Shown piece by piece: positions 25,307-36,039 of a stretch of 64,000 nt of DNA. Origin of the DNA: Chryseobacterium sp. JV274 (GTDB lineage Bacteria; Bacteroidota; Bacteroidia; Flavobacteriales; Weeksellaceae); assembly GCF_903969135.1 (NCBI RefSeq), contig NZ_LR824569.1, forward strand, positions 5,105,001-5,169,000, written 5' to 3'. Both the position numbers and the translations under genes were made by a program. Under the pieces are notes generated by a model. It was not told the DNA's origin and did no database searches. It saw only the letters and a list, made by a program, of their open reading frames with translations. How positions within the stretch are numbered: position 1 is the stretch's first letter; each line of letters begins with the position of its first letter.

Positions 25307-25663
25307 AGATTAAATTTTTGACTGAAAATGATATAAAAAAGATCATTTGAAGCCAGAAAATGAGCATCCATTATCGCTAAAAAAAAAGTTTTAAAAAACG
25401 CTTCAATTCCAGAATGAAAAACAATAACAAGTAGACAGTTTCTTTGAACTTGTCTGATTTTTTCACGACATATCTTGTGGATTTTGTAACAAAAAATGGG
25501 CAGGATAATCTAAATTATAATGTCTGTTGGGTGAAGAATGTATTTTTAATAATAACATAATCAATGGATTATGATTAAATAATTATTGTTTGCATAAAAT
25601 ATCTTTCATGTTTTTATAAAATACCTATATTTACCACCAAGGAGTTCTTAACATCTTCTTTAT
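25307..25663. other. AT-rich spacer upstream of cobalamin riboswitch
   Basis: About 350 bases between the response regulator and the riboswitch, presumably holding the promoter of the riboswitch RNA. No gene is seen and no clean -33/-7 pair could be assigned. Confidence 0.4.
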
Positions 25664-25885
25664 CAACCGAAACTGGTTACACTTAGCTGTGTCTTAAAAG
25701 GGAATCGTGTGCAAATCACGAACTGTCGCGCAACTGTAAGTAACATCAAGGTTTTTATCAAAAAAGGTCCACTGTATACCTCGTTATATGGGAAGGGCGA
25801 TAAAAACTGTTACAAGTCAGGAGACCTGCCTATTTCGAATTGACGATGCTTTCGCGGTCTGAAGCTTATAGTCAGGTATGATACG
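25664..25885 (+). promoter_or_regulatory. cobalamin (B12) riboswitch upstream of the methylcitrate-cycle genes
   Basis: All core elements are present in order: GGGAATCGTGTG, TCACGAACTGTCGCGCAACT, GTAAGTAAC, CCACTG, GGGAAGG and the B12 box CAAGTCAGGAGACCTGCC (25813-25830). After the box comes a GACGATGCTTTCGCGGTC hairpin (the P13-type element) conserved with the second riboswitch in this window. It lies about 200 bases before a 70-codon ORF and 420 before prpB. High B12 is expected to lower expression downstream. The choice between transcriptional and translational control is not clear, since no T-run terminator is seen. Confidence 0.9.
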
Positions 25886-26083
25886 ATATGGATAACAGTG
25901 GGATCAATATATTTTGTCAGCTCGTGTTATTTTTGTGATGCAGATAAGTAGTGGAGCGGTATGCTCTTTCATTATCGTGTATTCATCGTATTTTTCCTTT
26001 TCCATATTTTTCTTTCTCACAGGCATTGTGAAGTTTATCAGGAACTTTTTATGAGGATTTAATCAATATAAAAAGTTAAAAAA

Positions 26084-26296
26084 ATGTATCCATTCGATTT
26101 CGATTATTCATACAGCAGCAGACTTGGAAATAAACAGATTGGCACGGAGATAATGGCTCTGAATTCCGGATTACAAAAATCGATTAAAACAAATCAGTTA
26201 CTTTTTGATTTCCTTTTTAACATATCATGCAATGCCGGTAGCTATTGTGATGCCTGTTCATGGTTTTCTGTAAAACAAATTTCAACTAAACAATAA
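26084..26296 (+). CDS. 70-codon ORF between riboswitch and prpB, unknown
   Basis: Starts at an ATG behind an A-rich stretch of the same kind as before metE and ends 8 bases before prpB. The product ([20 protein letters not shown]... ending [14 protein letters not shown] then SVKQISTKQ) has three cysteines near the end, a tyrosine-rich start and no membrane helix or known domain. Its place as first gene after the riboswitch suggests a real gene or a regulatory leader ORF coupled to prpB. I do not recognise it. Confidence 0.45.
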   Translation: MYPFDFDYSYSSRLGNKQIGTEIMALNSGLQKSIKTNQLLFDFLFNISCNAGSYCDACSWFSVKQISTKQ

Positions 26297-26304
26297 ATAT
26301 TATA

Positions 26305-27201
26305 ATGACTACAAGTGAAAGTTTGAAGTCTCCCGGTATGAAATTTCGGGAGGCCATGCGAAAAGAAAGTCCTCTTCAGATTGTTGGCACCATCAATGCC
26401 AATCATGCATTGTTAGCACAGCAGGTAGGTTTTAATGCAATTTATCTTTCAGGAGGCGGTGTTGCTGCGGGTTCTCTGGGGATTCCGGATCTAGGAATTA
26501 CCACGCTGGAAGATGTATTGATTGATGTTCAGCGTATCACGAATGTTTGCGATGTACCGCTCATGGTAGATGTTGATACCGGATTCGGACCTTCAGCATT
26601 CAATGTGGCAAGAACTGTAAAGTCACTGATTAAAGCTGGAGCTGCGGCCCTCCATATTGAAGACCAGGTAGGGGCAAAACGCTGTGGACACCGCCCGGGA
26701 AAAGAAGTGGTAACCAAAGAAGAAATGGTAGACAGACTGAAAGCAGCGGTAGATGCCCGTACCGATGAAAATTTTGTAATTGGTGCCCGTACCGATGCAT
26801 TTGCTAATGAAGGATTGGAAAAAACATTGGAAAGAGCAGCAGCTTATAAAGAAGCTGGAGCAGATTTTATTTTTGCAGAAGCCGTTCCTGACTTAAGCTT
26901 TTATCACAAGTTTGTTGAAGCTGCAGGAGTTCCAGTGCTGGCTAATATTACCGAATTCGGGATGATCAGAATGTACACGGTGGAAGAATTAAAAAATGCA
27001 GGCGTGGGACTGATCCTTTATCCGCTTTCTGCTTTCCGTGCTGCCAATAAAGCCGCTCAAAATGTATATGAACACCTTCGTAAAGACGGAACACAGATCA
27101 ATGTATTGGATACTATGCAAACCAGGGAAGAACTCTATCAAAGCATCGGATACTATGACTACGAACAAAAATTAGACAACCTTTTTAAACAAAATAATTG
27201 A
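26305..27201 (+). CDS. prpB: methylisocitrate lyase
   Basis: A 298-residue enzyme of the isocitrate lyase/PEP mutase family. It splits 2-methylisocitrate into pyruvate and succinate, the last step of the methylcitrate cycle. Family signs: [48 protein letters not shown] (active-site Cys loop), [12 protein letters not shown] and [13 protein letters not shown]. The length is normal for PrpB. The prpC start (27204) follows the stop by two bases. Confidence 0.95.
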   Translation: MTTSESLKSPGMKFREAMRKESPLQIVGTINANHALLAQQVGFNAIYLSGGGVAAGSLGIPDLGITTLEDVLIDVQRITNVCDVPLMVDVDTGFGPSAFNVARTVKSLIKAGAAALHIEDQVGAKRCGHRPGKEVVTKEEMVDRLKAAVDARTDENFVIGARTDAFANEGLEKTLERAAAYKEAGADFIFAEAVPDLSFYHKFVEAAGVPVLANITEFGMIRMYTVEELKNAGVGLILYPLSAFRAANKAAQNVYEHLRKDGTQINVLDTMQTREELYQSIGYYDYEQKLDNLFKQNN

Positions 27202-27203
27202 TA

Positions 27204-28358
27204 ATGTCAACTAACAGTGAACCCACATTTAAACCTAAAAAAAGCGTTGCGCTTTCAGGGGTAGCAGCAGGTAATACGGCTCTTTGCAGTGTCGGAAAAA
27301 GTGGAAACGATCTCCATTACAGAGGATATGATATTCTGGATCTGGCAGAGAAAGCACAGTTTGAAGAAGTAGCTTATCTTTTGATCTACGGCCAGCTGCC
27401 AACCGGAGCACAATTGAAAAACTATAAAGCCAAACTAAAATCTTTGAGAGGGCTGCCTCATTCTGTGAGAAATATTCTTAAGAGTATTCCTGCAGCGGCT
27501 CATCCCATGGATGTCATGCGTTCCATGGTTTCTGCTATCGGAAGTATTCAGCCAGAAAAAGATGATCATAATATGGCGGGAGCAAGAGATATTGCAGACA
27601 AATTACTGGCATCTTTCAGCTCAGGTCTGTTATATTGGTATCATTATACCCATAATGGAAAAGAAATTGACGTAGAAACCGATGATGATACAATAGGAGG
27701 GCATTTCCTTCACCTGCTGCATGGGAAAAAACCTGCAGATTCCTGGGTAAAAGCAATGGAAATCTCGTTAAACCTCTATGCAGAACATGAATTTAATGCC
27801 TCAACATTTACCAGCCGTGTGATTGCCGGAACAGGATCTGATATTTACTCTGCAATTACCGGAGCAATTGGTGCTTTGAGAGGACCTAAACATGGTGGGG
27901 CAAATGAAGTTGCTTTTGAAATCCAAAGCCGCTACAATTCTCCTGATGAAGCAGAAAGCGATATTCGCAAGCGTATTGTGAACAAAGAAGTGATTATTGG
28001 CTTTGGACACCCGGTGTATACCATTTCAGATCCGAGAAACGTCGTGATTAAAAAAGTGGCGAAAGAACTTTCTGAAGAAGCAGGAGATATGCTGCTGTAT
28101 AATATTGCTGAAAGATTGGAAACGATCATGTGGGAAGAAAAGAAAATGTTCCCGAATCTGGATTGGTTCTCCGCTGTTTCTTACCATCTGATGGGAGTGC
28201 CTACTCTGATGTTTACTCCGTTATTTGTCATTTCAAGAGTGACCGGATGGAGTGCTCATATTATAGAACAGAGACAGGATGGAAAGATTATCCGTCCAAG
28301 TGCCAATTATACAGGGCCTGAAAACAAAGAATTTGTGTCCATCAACGACCGGAAATAA
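27204..28358 (+). CDS. prpC: 2-methylcitrate synthase
   Basis: A 384-residue citrate synthase-family enzyme (start ATG 27204; an in-frame TTG 6 bases upstream is unlikely). Signs: [40 protein letters not shown] (His), [13 protein letters not shown] (His), [14 protein letters not shown] (His/Asp region) and a C-terminal [16 protein letters not shown]. Citrate synthases and methylcitrate synthases are not told apart by these motifs; the prpB/prpD context decides for propionyl-CoA plus oxaloacetate. Confidence 0.9.
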   Translation: MSTNSEPTFKPKKSVALSGVAAGNTALCSVGKSGNDLHYRGYDILDLAEKAQFEEVAYLLIYGQLPTGAQLKNYKAKLKSLRGLPHSVRNILKSIPAAAHPMDVMRSMVSAIGSIQPEKDDHNMAGARDIADKLLASFSSGLLYWYHYTHNGKEIDVETDDDTIGGHFLHLLHGKKPADSWVKAMEISLNLYAEHEFNASTFTSRVIAGTGSDIYSAITGAIGALRGPKHGGANEVAFEIQSRYNSPDEAESDIRKRIVNKEVIIGFGHPVYTISDPRNVVIKKVAKELSEEAGDMLLYNIAERLETIMWEEKKMFPNLDWFSAVSYHLMGVPTLMFTPLFVISRVTGWSAHIIEQRQDGKIIRPSANYTGPENKEFVSINDRK

Positions 28359-28452
28359 TGGAAAATAGAATGTCGGAAATGAAAAAACAATAATTCATTT
28401 TCAATTTTCCACTCTTAACTTTTAATTAATTAAAATTTTTCAATAATAAAAA

Positions 28453-29904
28453 ATGAGTTCACACATCTCAAACGAAAGACCACAACCCGATCAGGTATTA
28501 ACAGACATTGCAGACTATGTTTTAAATTACGAAATTAAAAATGACTTAGCATGGAAGACCGCTCACTACTGTCTTCTGGATACAATCGGCTGTGGGCTGG
28601 AAGCATTGACTTACCCGGCATGTACAAAACTTTTAGGACCTGTGGTAAAAGGGACAGTAGTTCCTAACGGCGCAAAAGTACCGGGTACCCAATTCCAGCT
28701 GGATCCCATTCAGGCAGCGTTCAATATCGGAGCGATCATCCGTTGGCTGGACTTCAATGATACATGGCTGGCAGCAGAATGGGGACATCCTTCTGATAAC
28801 CTTGGAGGGATTCTGGCGACCGCAGACTGGTTATCCAGAACAAATATTGCAGAAGGAAAATCACCTTTAAAAATGAAGAAGGTACTGGAAGCAATGATCA
28901 TGGCTCACGAAATTCAGGGCGTAATGGCATTGGAAAATTCATTCAATAAAGTAGGACTGGATCACGTTTTATTGGTAAAATTAGCTTCCACAGCAGTTGT
29001 AGGAAAGCTGGTCGGATTAAACCGTGATGAAATTGTCAATGCCGTGTCACTGGCTTTTGTGGACGGACAGTCTTTAAGAACTTACCGTCACGCTCCCAAT
29101 ACAGGTTCCCGTAAATCATGGGCGGCAGGAGATGCTACCTCAAGGGCAGTACGTCTTGCCCTGATTGCAAAAACAGGAGAAATGGGCTATCCATCTGTAT
29201 TGACAGCAAAAACATGGGGATTCTATGATGTTTCCTTCAAAGGGAATGAATTCAAATTCCAGAGAGAATACAGTTCTTATGTAATGGAAAATGTACTCTT
29301 TAAAATTTCTTTCCCTGCCGAATTTCACTCGCAGACTGCAGTAGAAGCCGCAATGACATTACACGCAACTTTAAGAGGCCTTGGAAAAACAACAAATGAT
29401 ATCGAAAAAATTACCATCCGTACCCATGAAGCTGCTATTAGAATTATTGACAAAAAAGGTCCGTTAAATAACCCTGCTGACCGTGACCACTGCATCCAAT
29501 ATATGGTAGCTGTACCATTGATCTATGGAAGATTAACCGCTGCCGATTACGAAGATAACATCGCTTCAGATCCAAGAATTGATGTACTTCGTGACAAAAT
29601 TGAATGTGTGGAAGATGTTCAGTTTACTGCAGATTATCATGATCCGGAAAAACGCTCCATTGCCAATGCGATGACGGTAGAACTTAATGACGGAACTGTT
29701 TTAGACGAAATAGTGGTAGAATATCCTATTGGTCACAAACGAAGAAGAGACGAAGGTATTCCTGAACTGATCAAGAAATATAAAGTCAATCTTGCCCGTA
29801 TTTTCCCGGAAAAACAACAAAGAACAATCCTTGAAAATTCATTGGAATATGACACATTAGTGAATCTTAACGTCAATGAATTTGTAGATTTTTTAGTCAT
29901 TTAA
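28453..29904 (+). CDS. prpD: 2-methylcitrate dehydratase
   Basis: A 483-residue MmgE/PrpD-family protein, of normal length. Signs: [52 protein letters not shown]-like [37 protein letters not shown] and [14 protein letters not shown]. It makes 2-methylaconitate from 2-methylcitrate. No acnD/prpF pair is seen in the window, so hydration to methylisocitrate would be by PrpD-type activity or an aconitase elsewhere. It is 94 bases after prpC. Confidence 0.95.
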   Translation: MSSHISNERPQPDQVLTDIADYVLNYEIKNDLAWKTAHYCLLDTIGCGLEALTYPACTKLLGPVVKGTVVPNGAKVPGTQFQLDPIQAAFNIGAIIRWLDFNDTWLAAEWGHPSDNLGGILATADWLSRTNIAEGKSPLKMKKVLEAMIMAHEIQGVMALENSFNKVGLDHVLLVKLASTAVVGKLVGLNRDEIVNAVSLAFVDGQSLRTYRHAPNTGSRKSWAAGDATSRAVRLALIAKTGEMGYPSVLTAKTWGFYDVSFKGNEFKFQREYSSYVMENVLFKISFPAEFHSQTAVEAAMTLHATLRGLGKTTNDIEKITIRTHEAAIRIIDKKGPLNNPADRDHCIQYMVAVPLIYGRLTAADYEDNIASDPRIDVLRDKIECVEDVQFTADYHDPEKRSIANAMTVELNDGTVLDEIVVEYPIGHKRRRDEGIPELIKKYKVNLARIFPEKQQRTILENSLEYDTLVNLNVNEFVDFLVI

Positions 29905-30037
29905 AATCAAAAGAGATGGAGAATTGAATATCAAAATGTTTTTAAAGAATAGTCGATATTTTTTTTGGAAATGATCAATTCTCCATTCTCATTTTTATGA
30001 TTAAAACTTTCAATGCTCCATTTTAATTTAAAAAATT

Positions 30038-31534
30038 ATGTCACAAAAAATAAAAATATTAATCAATGGAAATTTTACAGAAAGTAAAACGAAAAACTAT
30101 CTTCCTGTAGAAAATCCTGCTTCACAGGAGATTCTGGCAGAAGTTCCTCTCACGGAATTGTCTGAAATAGATGAAGCTATTGAAGCCGCTGCAGAAACTT
30201 TCAAAATATGGAAAGAAGTTGCCACTCCGGAAAGAGCAAGACTATTTCTGAAATACCAGCATCTTTTAAAAGAACATCAAAAAGAAATTGCGGAAATCCT
30301 TTCCAAAGAAAACGGAAAAACCTTTGCAGATGCTATGGGAGATGTTTGGCGCGGCATAGAAGTCGTAGAGCATGCCTGTAATATTCCGACCCTGATGATG
30401 GGGGAAACAGTAGAAAACGTAGCAAGAGGAGTAGATACCTACAGTTACATTCAGCCTCTTGGGGTCTGTGCAGGAATTACTCCTTTCAACTTCCCGGCCA
30501 TGATTCCTTTGTGGATGTTTCCTATGGCGATAGCATGCGGTAATACCTTTATCTTAAAACCTTCAGAGCAGACTCCTATGACCTCCATGAAAATGGCAGA
30601 ACTGTTTTTGGAGGCAGGTTTTCCTAAAGGTGTTTTAAATATTGTTCACGGTACCAAAGATCAGGTAAATCATATTTTGAATCATGCCGACATCAGGGCT
30701 ATTTCATTTGTAGGCTCTGTACCGGTTGCAGAACATGTCTACCGCACCGGAACCGATAATCTCAAAAGAGTTCAGGCTTTTGGCGGAGCTAAAAATCATA
30801 TGGTAGTTATGCCCGATGCCAATAAAAGTCAGGTGATTAATAATCTGGTAGGAGCTTCCTGTGGTGCGGCCGGTCAGCGTTGTATGGCGATCAGTGTGGC
30901 TGTATTGGTAGGAGAGTCTCAAAATTGGATAGAAGATATTAAAACTGCTTTAAGTACAGTAAAGCCAGGGGTCTGGTCTGATGAATCAGCTGCATTTGGC
31001 CCATTGATCAATAAGCAATCTAAAGAGAAAGTAGTAAGGTTGATCAAAAGTGCCTACGATCAGGGAGCAGAAGTCCTCCTGGATGGAAGCAGCTATACCG
31101 TAGAAGGCTATGAAAACGGATATTTTGTAGGCCCTACCTTATTTAGCAGTGTTTCTGTGGATATGGACATCTACAAAGAAGAAATTTTCGGGCCGGCATT
31201 GCTGTTATTAAAGGCAGAAACCTTAGATGAAGCGATAAGGATCATTAATGAAAACCCATACGGAAACGGAACCTCAATTTTTACTAATTCAGGAGCCGCT
31301 GCAAGAAAATTCCAGCATGAAATTGAAGTAGGGCAGATTGGTGTCAACCTTCCGATTCCTGTTCCGCTGCCATTTTTCTCTTTTACGGGATGGCGGAAAT
31401 CATTCTTTGGCGATCTGCACTCTTATGGAAAACAAGGCGTTCGTTTCTATACCGAAACCAAAACCATTACCGCCCGCTGGTTTGAAGAAGATGTGCCGGG
31501 AGGAAGTGTGAATATGACCATCAACTTAAAATAA
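30038..31534 (+). CDS. mmsA: CoA-acylating methylmalonate-semialdehyde dehydrogenase
   Basis: A 498-residue ALDH-superfamily enzyme that turns methylmalonate semialdehyde into propionyl-CoA plus CO2, the last step of valine degradation. Signs: [62 protein letters not shown], catalytic Cys in [15 protein letters not shown] and [20 protein letters not shown] near the end. The GQRCMA form and the GW-K-S-FGD end are typical for MmsA rather than other ALDHs. It feeds the prp genes just upstream. Confidence 0.95.
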   Translation: MSQKIKILINGNFTESKTKNYLPVENPASQEILAEVPLTELSEIDEAIEAAAETFKIWKEVATPERARLFLKYQHLLKEHQKEIAEILSKENGKTFADAMGDVWRGIEVVEHACNIPTLMMGETVENVARGVDTYSYIQPLGVCAGITPFNFPAMIPLWMFPMAIACGNTFILKPSEQTPMTSMKMAELFLEAGFPKGVLNIVHGTKDQVNHILNHADIRAISFVGSVPVAEHVYRTGTDNLKRVQAFGGAKNHMVVMPDANKSQVINNLVGASCGAAGQRCMAISVAVLVGESQNWIEDIKTALSTVKPGVWSDESAAFGPLINKQSKEKVVRLIKSAYDQGAEVLLDGSSYTVEGYENGYFVGPTLFSSVSVDMDIYKEEIFGPALLLLKAETLDEAIRIINENPYGNGTSIFTNSGAAARKFQHEIEVGQIGVNLPIPVPLPFFSFTGWRKSFFGDLHSYGKQGVRFYTETKTITARWFEEDVPGGSVNMTINLK

Positions 31535-31632
31535 TGTAAAACGGATAATTGAGATAATTAGCCTTCTCAATGATCCATTTTTTTACATTCAATTATTCAT
31601 TCTCAATTCAAATAAATTTTCAATTTAATACT

Positions 31633-32793
31633 ATGGAGTTTAACCTAAATGAAGATCAGCTGGCATTTCAGGATGCTGCGAGAAAGTTTGCTGAAAAAGA
31701 GCTGTTTCCATATGCTTCAGAATGGGATGCTGAAAAGAAATTTCCCAAAGAAGCTATTGTTAAGGCCGGAGAATTGGGCTTCTGTGGTATATACACCAGT
31801 GAAGAAGCCGGAGGATTGGGACTATCACGGTTGGATGCTGCCATTATATTTGAAGAATTAGCAGCAGCATGTCCTTCTACTACAGCCTATATTACCATAC
31901 ACAACATGGTTTCATGGATGGTTGATGAATTTGGAACTGATGAAATCAGGAAAAAATTATGTCCGGATCTGGCATCAGGCAGACTCTTGGGCTCCTATTG
32001 CCTTACTGAACCAGGCTCAGGCTCAGATGCAGCAGGTTTGAAAACAACAGCCGTCAAAAAAGGAAATAAATATAGTATTAATGGAACCAAAGCATTTATC
32101 TCCGGGGCAGGTGAAAGTGATATATTAATTGTCATGGCCCGTACGGGAGAATCTGGCACCAAAGGAATCAGTGCATTTGTAGTACCTGCAGATGCTTCGG
32201 GAATCAGTTTAGGAGAAAAAGAAAAAAAGCTGGGCTGGAATACACAGCCGACCCGTTTTGTGTTTTTAGATCATGTGGAAGTAGAAGAGAAATATCTTTT
32301 AGGTACATTAGGGGAAGGATTTAAAATAGCTCTGAAAGGATTGGACGGAGGCCGCATCAATATTGGCACATGTTCCGTAGGAGCAGCACAGGGAGCAATC
32401 AATCAGGCTCAGCGCTATATGCATGAAAGGCAGCAGTTCGGAAAATCTTTGGCCCAGTTTCAGTCTCTTCAATTTAAAATTGCAGATATGGTGACGGAGT
32501 TGGTCGCAGCCCGTCAAATGGTACAGTTGGCAGCATTTAAGCTTGATTCCAAAGATCCCAATGCCACTACTTATTGTGCCATGGCGAAAAGATTGGCTAC
32601 GGATATGAGCTTTAATATATGCAACGAGGCCCTTCAGATCTTAGGCGGCTATGGCTGTACACAGGATTTTCCGGTTGAAAGGCTGATGCGTGATGCCAGA
32701 GTACATCAGGTAGTGGAAGGAACCAATGAAATTATGAAACTCGTGATTTCAAGAAAGATCCTTGAAGAAGGAGCCACTTTACAAATAAGATGA
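31633..32793 (+). CDS. acyl-CoA dehydrogenase, probably isobutyryl-CoA dehydrogenase
   Basis: A 386-residue FAD acyl-CoA dehydrogenase from the ATG at 31633; the upstream ATG at 31570 adds a non-homologous stretch. Signs: LVNEDQ-like LNEDQLAFQDAARKFAEKEL, LTEPGSGSDAAGLKTTA, KGISAFVVPAD, ERQQFGKSLAQFQSLQFKIA and the catalytic-base region LRDARVHQVVEGTNEIMK (RDAR...EGTNEI). Substrate isobutyryl-CoA is inferred from the valine-pathway context; isovaleryl or 2-methylbutyryl-CoA is also possible. Confidence 0.85.
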   Translation: MEFNLNEDQLAFQDAARKFAEKELFPYASEWDAEKKFPKEAIVKAGELGFCGIYTSEEAGGLGLSRLDAAIIFEELAAACPSTTAYITIHNMVSWMVDEFGTDEIRKKLCPDLASGRLLGSYCLTEPGSGSDAAGLKTTAVKKGNKYSINGTKAFISGAGESDILIVMARTGESGTKGISAFVVPADASGISLGEKEKKLGWNTQPTRFVFLDHVEVEEKYLLGTLGEGFKIALKGLDGGRINIGTCSVGAAQGAINQAQRYMHERQQFGKSLAQFQSLQFKIADMVTELVAARQMVQLAAFKLDSKDPNATTYCAMAKRLATDMSFNICNEALQILGGYGCTQDFPVERLMRDARVHQVVEGTNEIMKLVISRKILEEGATLQIR

Positions 32794-32819
32794 TAAACAG
32801 AGTTTTCATATTTAACTTA

Positions 32820-33064
32820 GAAGCTGTTTAAACTTTATTATTAATTATTTTAACCACAAAAGACACAAAAGCTTTTATTTTAAAACACTTTAGTTCACTT
32901 AAGTAAGGCTAAAATGATGTCTCAGAAAAGCTCACATAAGATGAAAGTCAAAGATTTTCACAAAACTTAGGTGTACTTTTTATCCATAAAGCCAGGCACT
33001 AAAGAAACTTAAGTGTTTAAAACTTTTGTGACTTTTGTGGTTTGATAAAGTTTAGACAACTTTT
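32820..33064. repeat. long inverted-repeat element in the spacer
   Basis: The two ends of this 317-base spacer are imperfect reverse complements over about 60-70 bases. The left arm reads AACTTTATTATT...AACCACAAAAGACACAAAAG. The right arm reads CTTTTGTGACTTTTGTGGTT...ATAAAGTTTAGACAAC. The middle has no ORF. This is the form of a mobile palindromic element (MITE or REP-like). It splits the valine cluster between the dehydrogenase and hydrolase genes and may affect their co-transcription. Confidence 0.55.
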
Positions 33065-33110
33065 TAATAATAATTTTCAATTTTCAACTCTCAATTTTTA
33101 ATTAAATACC

Positions 33111-34208
33111 ATGAGTGTAATTATAACAGAAATAAAAAATAAGGTCGGGATTATTACTCTGAACTCTGAGAAAACCCTCAATTCGCTGTCATTGGAAATG
33201 ATAGAAGAACTGAAAGTTATCTTGGAAAACTGGAAGACTTCTGATGAAGTAGCCTGTATATTCCTTCAGGGAGCTGGCGAAAAAGCATTCTGTGCAGGTG
33301 GTGATGTAAGAAAATTACATGATGCTATTATTGCGCAGCGTAAAGTAGATGCTTCAAAGGTTCCACAGGACTGTTTCGACTTCTTTTCAAAAGAATATCA
33401 GGTAGACTATGCCATTCATACATATCCAAAACCTGTCATCGTCTGGGGACACGGAATCGTTATGGGAGGCGGAATTGGTTTAATGGTAGGATCCTCACAC
33501 CGCATCGTTACAGAAAAAAGTAAACTGGCAATGCCTGAAATTACAATTGGACTGTATCCTGATGTAGGGGGAACCTGCTTTTTGAATAAAATGCCTTCCG
33601 CCTATGGAGTTTATTTAGGATTAACAGGCGCAAGACTGGATGGAGCAGATTGTAAATTCTTAGGACTGGCAGATTATTTTATAGAATCTTCCTCAAAAGA
33701 AACTGTTCTGAATGCCCTTCAACAGGTAGACTGGGACGGAGCATCTCATAAAACTGTTTCCCATATTCTCGAAAATATTTCAAAAGAAGTCATTATTCCT
33801 GAGTCTCAGGCGGAATTACACGCTTCTTTTATCAAGCAGTTTGAAGAAATCAACTCTCTGGAAGATTTCAGAAAAATATTGATCAGCCATAATGATAAAG
33901 ATGAATGGATTAATAACGGTGTGAAAAGCTTTGAAGCCGGATCTCCAAGTTCAGCGCACATTATTTTCAGACAATTGAAACAAGGTAAAGATCTAAGCCT
34001 TGAAGAGGTTTTTCAATCTGAACTGAATCTGTCGTGTCAGTGCTGTATCCACCCTGATTTTGCAGAAGGAGTAAGAGCATTATTGGTAGACAAAGACATG
34101 TCTCCGAAATGGCATCCCGCAACATGGAAAGAGATTACGGAAGAATGGATAGATTCTTACTTTAAAGAATTGAAAATGGAAAATGAAACATTGAGAATGG
34201 AGATTTAA
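33111..34208 (+). CDS. 3-hydroxyisobutyryl-CoA hydrolase
   Basis: A 365-residue crotonase-fold protein. Signs: GIITLNSEKTLNSLSLEMIE, GAGEKAFCAGGDVRKLHD, WGHGIVMGGGIGLMVGSSHR, MPEITIGLYPDVGGTCFL and the C-terminal extension with CCIHPDFAEGVRALLVDKD that marks the hydrolase rather than plain hydratases. It releases 3-hydroxyisobutyrate for MmsB. The length matches the family (about 350-380). Confidence 0.9.
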   Translation: MSVIITEIKNKVGIITLNSEKTLNSLSLEMIEELKVILENWKTSDEVACIFLQGAGEKAFCAGGDVRKLHDAIIAQRKVDASKVPQDCFDFFSKEYQVDYAIHTYPKPVIVWGHGIVMGGGIGLMVGSSHRIVTEKSKLAMPEITIGLYPDVGGTCFLNKMPSAYGVYLGLTGARLDGADCKFLGLADYFIESSSKETVLNALQQVDWDGASHKTVSHILENISKEVIIPESQAELHASFIKQFEEINSLEDFRKILISHNDKDEWINNGVKSFEAGSPSSAHIIFRQLKQGKDLSLEEVFQSELNLSCQCCIHPDFAEGVRALLVDKDMSPKWHPATWKEITEEWIDSYFKELKMENETLRMEI

Positions 34209-34299
34209 GTATTGAAAATAAGACTTTTATGACATTCATAGATGTTTTTAATCAATAGAGAACTTTGAACCCTCAACTTTAAACTTTAAACTAAAAATT

Positions 34300-35184
34300 A
34301 TGTCAAATATAGCATTCATAGGATTAGGAAATATGGGTGGGCCAATGGCTATTAACCTGATCAAAAAAGGTCATCACGTTGTGGGTTTTGACCTTTCGGA
34401 GGAAGCTTTGAAAATACTGGTGTCAGAAGGAGGAAAGGCTGCAGGATCTGCTGTGGCCGCTTCTGAGGATGCAGATGTAGTGATTTCAATGCTGCCTTCC
34501 GGAAAACACGTAGCTGATCTTTATTCAGAAGATTTTATGAGCAGCCTGAAACCAAACACATTATTAATTGACAGCAGTACCATTGATGCAGTTACAGCCC
34601 GTACAGTGGCTGAACTTGCTGCTTCAAAAGGCTGCAGAATGATAGATGCACCCGTTTCCGGAGGAACTGCCGGAGCTCAGGCAGGTACACTCACCTTTAT
34701 TGTGGGTGGTAAACAGGAAGACTACGAAAAAGCCAGGCCGATACTCAAGTGTATGGGACAGAATATATTTCATGCCGGAGAATCCGGGGCGGGTCAGGTT
34801 GCTAAGATCTGTAATAATATGCTGTTGGCCATTCACATGATCGGAACTTCAGAAGCTATCAATCTGGGGGTGAAACATGGTCTTAATCCTCAGGTTTTAA
34901 GTGAGATTATGCAGAAGAGTTCCGGGAAAAACTGGTCCTTGGATGTTTATAATCCCTATCCGGGAGTAATGGAAAATGCTCCGGCTTCCCGTAATTATTC
35001 TGGTGGTTTTGCCGTAGACCTGATGACAAAAGATCTGGGCCTTGCTGCAGAAGCGGGTTTGGAAACCAAAACATCTACACCTCTTGGCAATACCGCATTG
35101 AATTTGTACAGAATGTGGAGCGAATCCGGAAATGGAAAAACAGACTTTTCAAGTATTATTCAATTTCTAAACAGAGACCTTTAA
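34300..35184 (+). CDS. mmsB: 3-hydroxyisobutyrate dehydrogenase
   Basis: A 294-residue beta-hydroxyacid dehydrogenase. NAD(P)-binding FIGLGNMGGPMAINLIKKGH at the N-terminus; DAPVSGGTAGAQAGTLTFIV substrate loop; catalytic Lys in GAGQVAKICNNMLL; C-terminal YSGGFAVDLMTKDLGLA. It oxidises 3-hydroxyisobutyrate to methylmalonate semialdehyde, the substrate of MmsA. Starts 91 bases after the hydrolase. Confidence 0.92.
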   Translation: MSNIAFIGLGNMGGPMAINLIKKGHHVVGFDLSEEALKILVSEGGKAAGSAVAASEDADVVISMLPSGKHVADLYSEDFMSSLKPNTLLIDSSTIDAVTARTVAELAASKGCRMIDAPVSGGTAGAQAGTLTFIVGGKQEDYEKARPILKCMGQNIFHAGESGAGQVAKICNNMLLAIHMIGTSEAINLGVKHGLNPQVLSEIMQKSSGKNWSLDVYNPYPGVMENAPASRNYSGGFAVDLMTKDLGLAAEAGLETKTSTPLGNTALNLYRMWSESGNGKTDFSSIIQFLNRDL

Positions 35185-35251
35185 AAATTGAATAGAAGGT
35201 AAATACTGTCTATGATTACTTTTTAATAATTATCAACTATCAATTAAAAAA

Positions 35252-36034
35252 ATGACTTTCGAAACATTATTATATCAACAAAACGGACCTGTCGGAACGC
35301 TGACGATAAACCGTCCGCAGGCATTAAACTCCTTGAATGAACAGGTTTTACAGGAACTGAAATCATTTGCCAGCAAGATAAGATCAGATAAAAATATCAG
35401 AGTATTAATTATTACCGGTTCCGGGGAAAAAGCTTTTGTTGCAGGGGCTGACATTAAAGCCATGCAGCAAATGACTCCCGCAGAAGCAGAGACTTTTTCT
35501 ATTGCTGCACAAACTGCTTTTAATGCTATTGAAGAACTTCCGTTTGCTGTGATAGCTGCTGTGAACGGTTTTGCATTGGGAGGAGGGTGTGAACTGGCAT
35601 TATCCTGTGATATTATCCTGGCTAGCGGGAAAGCAAAATTTGGACTCCCTGAAGTGACATTAGGATTATTGCCTTGTTTTGGCGGAACCCAGCGTCTGCC
35701 AAGAGCTATCGGATTATACAAAGCAAGGGAAATGGTTTTCTCCGGAGAATTTTATTCCGCAGAAGCTTGTAAAGATTTTGGTTTTGTCAATCATGTTTTT
35801 GCGCCCGAAGAATTACTCAACGAAGCTCAAAAACTGGCAGAAACAATTGCCGCAAGAGGACCTGTAGCTGTGGCAAAAGCAAAACAGTCTTTAAATACAG
35901 GATTTGAACTGCACATTACGGATGGGTTAAAACAGGAAGCTGCATTATTCGGAGAGTTGTTTACAACAGAAGACCACCATGAAGGTATCGGGGCATTTAT
36001 AGAAAAAAGAACCCCGGACTTTAAAGGAAATTAA
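35252..36034 (+). CDS. enoyl-CoA hydratase (probably methacrylyl-CoA hydratase)
   Basis: A 260-residue crotonase-family enzyme with both catalytic glutamates expected: GGGCELALSCDIILAS (Glu) and FGLPEVTLGLLPCFGGTQRL (Glu). CoA-binding signs are SLNEQVLQELKSF and GEKAFVAGADIKAMQ. In this cluster it would hydrate methacrylyl-CoA to 3-hydroxyisobutyryl-CoA. It is the last gene of the run; the Lrp gene converges on it. Confidence 0.88.
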   Translation: MTFETLLYQQNGPVGTLTINRPQALNSLNEQVLQELKSFASKIRSDKNIRVLIITGSGEKAFVAGADIKAMQQMTPAEAETFSIAAQTAFNAIEELPFAVIAAVNGFALGGGCELALSCDIILASGKAKFGLPEVTLGLLPCFGGTQRLPRAIGLYKAREMVFSGEFYSAEACKDFGFVNHVFAPEELLNEAQKLAETIAARGPVAVAKAKQSLNTGFELHITDGLKQEAALFGELFTTEDHHEGIGAFIEKRTPDFKGN

Positions 36035-36039
36035 TACAT

